A stretch of DNA of 64,000 bases from Oxyruncus cristatus (taxonomy: Eukaryota > Chordata > Aves > Passeriformes > Cotingidae): positions 582,041 through 646,040 of the forward strand of contig VXAY01004353.1 of assembly GCA_013399855.1 (NCBI GenBank), written 5' to 3'. This document shows positions 60,601 through 64,000 of this stretch, in pieces. How positions within the stretch are numbered: the stretch's first letter is position 1; each line of letters opens with the position of its first letter. The notes under the pieces were generated by a model, which was given only the letters and a program-made list of their open reading frames with translations, searched no databases and was not told the DNA's origin. The translations under genes were made by a program, and so were the position numbers.

Positions 60601-63600
60601 TTCCACAACAGCAGGATTTTATCTCCACCTCAAAAACCCTGGAAACACCCAATTTTTACAACCAACATTTTTTATCAAACCACCTTCCTCAGTTTCTTCT
60701 CCCTGTTATTTCTCCAAATCGTCAAAATCACACTCTCCCACGCTATGGTTATTTTGTATTCTACATAACCAAGCTTTCAAGCTCTTGAGATGAAGTTCAA
60801 TTATTTTATGTCACACTTTCCAGCAACGTTCCAGCTAACACAAAGAACACACATCCACAGATACGAATAATCTTTCCTTCAGCTACTATTAAGCCCAAAT
60901 AACTTTACAACAGTAACCCCAAACTTATAGAATTTTATTTTATCCTTCTAGCTGAGGGCTCAATTATTTGATTCTTTGGCATGGCTTGCATGCTTGTTTT
61001 CTTTAAAGGCTTCAAACCACCCAGTTTGCTGATAGCCGCAGATAATAGTGAATAACCTCACGTAAGAATCTTGAGTACTTACTAGTCCACAGCAGACCAA
61101 ACTTATTTATAGCTAAGTAGCAAGCTGAGGGTAGTGATCTCTTCCAGGCTCAACAATCTTCCAACCTCAGAATAACCACCCCATAAAACAAGCAAGGCTG
61201 TTTCACTACTGACAGGAAAGTCAGCATCTGTGTACGAGGGTGTGCTGGCAGGAGTGCTCTGGCTGCACTGCAGACACAGAAACAGCCATTCACAACAGGT
61301 CAGAATCCATCAAGGACATTTAAAATTTCCATCACAAATTGCTTTGAATTCGACTTGCACGTTTAAAACAGAGAAAGGTGGAGGGATGTGAGTTCTTCTC
61401 CCAGCTGTGAATGAGGTTTTCCATTTTATCTTCAGACAAGTTTCACAATTAGTGCCAAATTTTTCTGTCTGAATCAGGCAGTATTCTCTATATCCTATGA
61501 TGCGGTTAAGGAAAAAATACTTTATGAGAAAAAAGCACCTTAGCCCACAGGAAAACCTTCAAAAAAGTAAACAGCTAGGAAAATTGATTTTTTTTTTTTT
61601 TAAGTTTAACAGAATCCTGGCAGAATCTCAGTCATAATGAAGAAAGTTTTGCTATAGAAAGCCTGGACATTCACAGAATTGGATATTCAAGCAAAGACAA
61701 ATAAAAATGAAGCTCTTCTGGAAAAGCCTGCTTTGCTGTCAGCTTGGCTGCTGTCACCTCCCTCTCACCCCACTCCTCTGCTTCATCACTCACAACACTT
61801 TGTACACCTCAGCTCCCAAGAACTCCTGAAGGCTCTCTCATGATCCTGTTCCAACTGCAGCACTCCTTCAGGAGGCAGGAAAACAGGAAAGGGGATGCAG
61901 TGAGTAGAGAACTAAGCAATGGAAGAGGCAAGGAAGGGCACAGCTCTGTACCTCTCAGTGCACAGGGGTGTTTTGTCTTCCCATGGCTCACAAGGCATTT
62001 GAGCACTGTTAAAGGGTTCTGGAATTTGCTGATAACACAGAATAAAACACATTTCTCAGCTTTATGGACAACCCAATACCAGGAAAAGGTTTTAAAAACA
62101 AAAGGCTTGAATTTCAATTGAAGAGGATAAACAAACAACTGACCTTCTCCTGTGGTTTTTACCTATTGCATCTCTTTCCGGAGTTGCCACACGCGCCCGT
62201 CATCCGAGCACTTCAACTGTCACACACTGGGCTTCCCAAAAGGTTTGTGGTGATTATCAATATCTAGAAAGCTGAATGAATAATACTCTACCCAACTTTA
62301 AACTGTAGAGAGCCCGCTCTACACTCTGAATTCAGCTCTGCACTCATTTCAGAACCCACGCTGCCAGCACAGGGGAACCACCTCAAACTGCTGCGTTTCT
62401 CTTCCACTCAGTGATGCAGCTGCAAAAGCGGTGCCAGGAAAAGGGTTGTCCTCTGATCTTGACAGTACCACTAGAAGTAGGGCTGCATGAGGATGAATTT
62501 CATCATTCTGTGAGAATCTCATTACCCAACCTAGTAATTTTAATAAAGTTACTTCAGAATATATTGCACACTCTTCAAAGCAGGGGTTTCATAGCCTCTG
62601 AACAGAGTAACAGTTCAGTGTTTGGTTTGCAGCACCTCATGCTACTAAAAGCAAAAACATTAAGTGAGATCAAAGGGTAGAGAGGACCAGAGCCACCAAC
62701 CCCTCCGACAGAACATCCTGAGTCATGTTTATACACAAGTGCTTCGGCTGCTTTCCCCAAAACAAGTGTTCAACCATAGACCATATCCAGATAAACCATA
62801 CCAGGCACAACACCGCCTATAAACCTTCTCTGAGCCTAAACCAGCCACACCCAGGCCAGTCACACGTGTAAGGAAAGGAAGTAACTTTGCTTCCTTCAGC
62901 ACCTCTTTGCTCAACGCTGTTATTGACTGCTCACACCTGTGGAAGTGATAAACAGTGGTCTGACTGATGATCATTTGTGTAACTCACTTCCACTAATCTC
63001 TGTCAGTACCCAAGTTCCCCAAACGCTGCACTGGAAATGAAGGGTGGTATTTGTTGTCATCTGCTCCTCCTCCAAGTGATGGTTTGACTGAAAAGCTGAA
63101 CTTCTTCCCCCTGGAGAAAGGCTTGGAGCGAGCAGCCCGTCCCATCAGAGCAGGAAGCCAATGCAGCTACTTCCAGGCCTGCTACCCAAGGAATTTTGGA
63201 AGGCTGGATGAGCTCAGCTGATTTACTGACTACACATCTGCCTTCCAGGGCACTCTGGATTTACTGTCCTGCATAAAGAAGGGACACCAAAAGCCCTCTC
63301 CAATGACAACTCTGAGATGTTTCTGCAACCTATGAAGCAGAGGCCTCAAAGGCAATACAGGAAATCCAAATCACAGCTGATCTACCTGCACTGCCAACTT
63401 CAAAAGATTTACGCATTTTCTGAAAACCCCCTATGGGTAAATGCAGCCCCCGCAATGAAGGACATGTAAAAAATCAGAGAGGTTTTAACAATTCTCTTCA
63501 AAACAGTGCTTTTCTTTCAGGCAGTGGATAGAAAGCTGCACAAGCTCTAGTCAGTCACCTGCCTCACAGGTATGGAAGTCTGCCTTGTGAGATAAAAGGG

Positions 63601-64000
63601 CTTTTTCGGGACACACACAGACACTACAAACAAAAACACCACATAAAATTTTTAAGAGAGCCATCTACCTCCACTATACCCTTCGAGCTGAATTTTCCCT
63701 TGAGCTTGTGACTCCACTACTCCACAATATATTTAAACCACCAACTGGACTAATGAGCTGGGGAGCCAAGCCTGGCTTTAGGCAGGAGATGGGGTGATTA
63801 GTGTATGAAATGCAGACCATAAGATAACACTGTCTTCTGCTATGAGATGATCCATAACCAAGGAACTTATAATCCTTTTTCTCTCATGGTTTTCTCTGTG
63901 TATTCACCTTTAAGGAGAGACTGAAAAAGGAGAGCCAGACAGCACACTGTATGACACAAAAGAGTCATCTCAGTGTCCAGTTGTAGATTTTTAACTTAAA

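Overview
The window is vertebrate nuclear DNA and almost certainly from a bird. It holds split genes with GT-AG introns, 3' fragments of CR1-type LINEs, GC-rich 23-bp minisatellites, and a gene order that corresponds to human 17q25.3. Nothing in it is bacterial or viral. Species cannot be named from the sequence.

Three protein-coding genes account for the conserved sequence. (1) Positions about 780-7760, minus strand: a complete fructosamine-3-kinase family gene, best called FN3K, with six coding exons and 309 codons. (2) Positions about 11160-25040, plus strand: WDR45B (WIPI3), a PROPPIN beta-propeller of autophagy. Coding exons 2-10 are all visible and join in frame to residue 344. Exon 1 is not visible and very probably lies in a 344-N gap (11502-11845) inside the CpG-island promoter. 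(3) Positions about 27140-64000, minus strand: FOXK2, a forkhead transcription factor. Its last eight coding exons (29229-42099, 521 codons) are visible. The first exon, with most of the FHA domain, lies beyond the right edge, so at least 21.9 kb of intron 1 fills the right third of the window.

Layout from left to right: a 23-bp-class minisatellite (1-460); FN3K 3' UTR and gene; a compact promoter region with ZNF143-like, CCAAT and CTCF-like motifs (7689-7778); a second 23-bp minisatellite (7948-8490); about 2.7 kb of unremarkable intergenic DNA; WDR45B; about 2.1 kb of intergenic DNA between convergent WDR45B and FOXK2 3' ends; then FOXK2 with several CR1 insertions in its introns. FN3K and WDR45B are divergent, WDR45B and FOXK2 convergent.

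No novel gene system was found. The points most worth a second look are the FN3K/FN3KRP mosaic character of the single kinase gene, the two related minisatellites that flank it, the motif cluster at its promoter, the poly-T/gap/poly-A structure just after the FOXK2 stop codon, a 12-nt tandem splice acceptor at FOXK2 exon 2, and the missing WDR45B first exon. WDR45B and FOXK2 both bear on autophagy (one as an effector, the other as a transcriptional repressor of autophagy genes in mammals). Their adjacency is old synteny, and I infer no operon-like relation from it.
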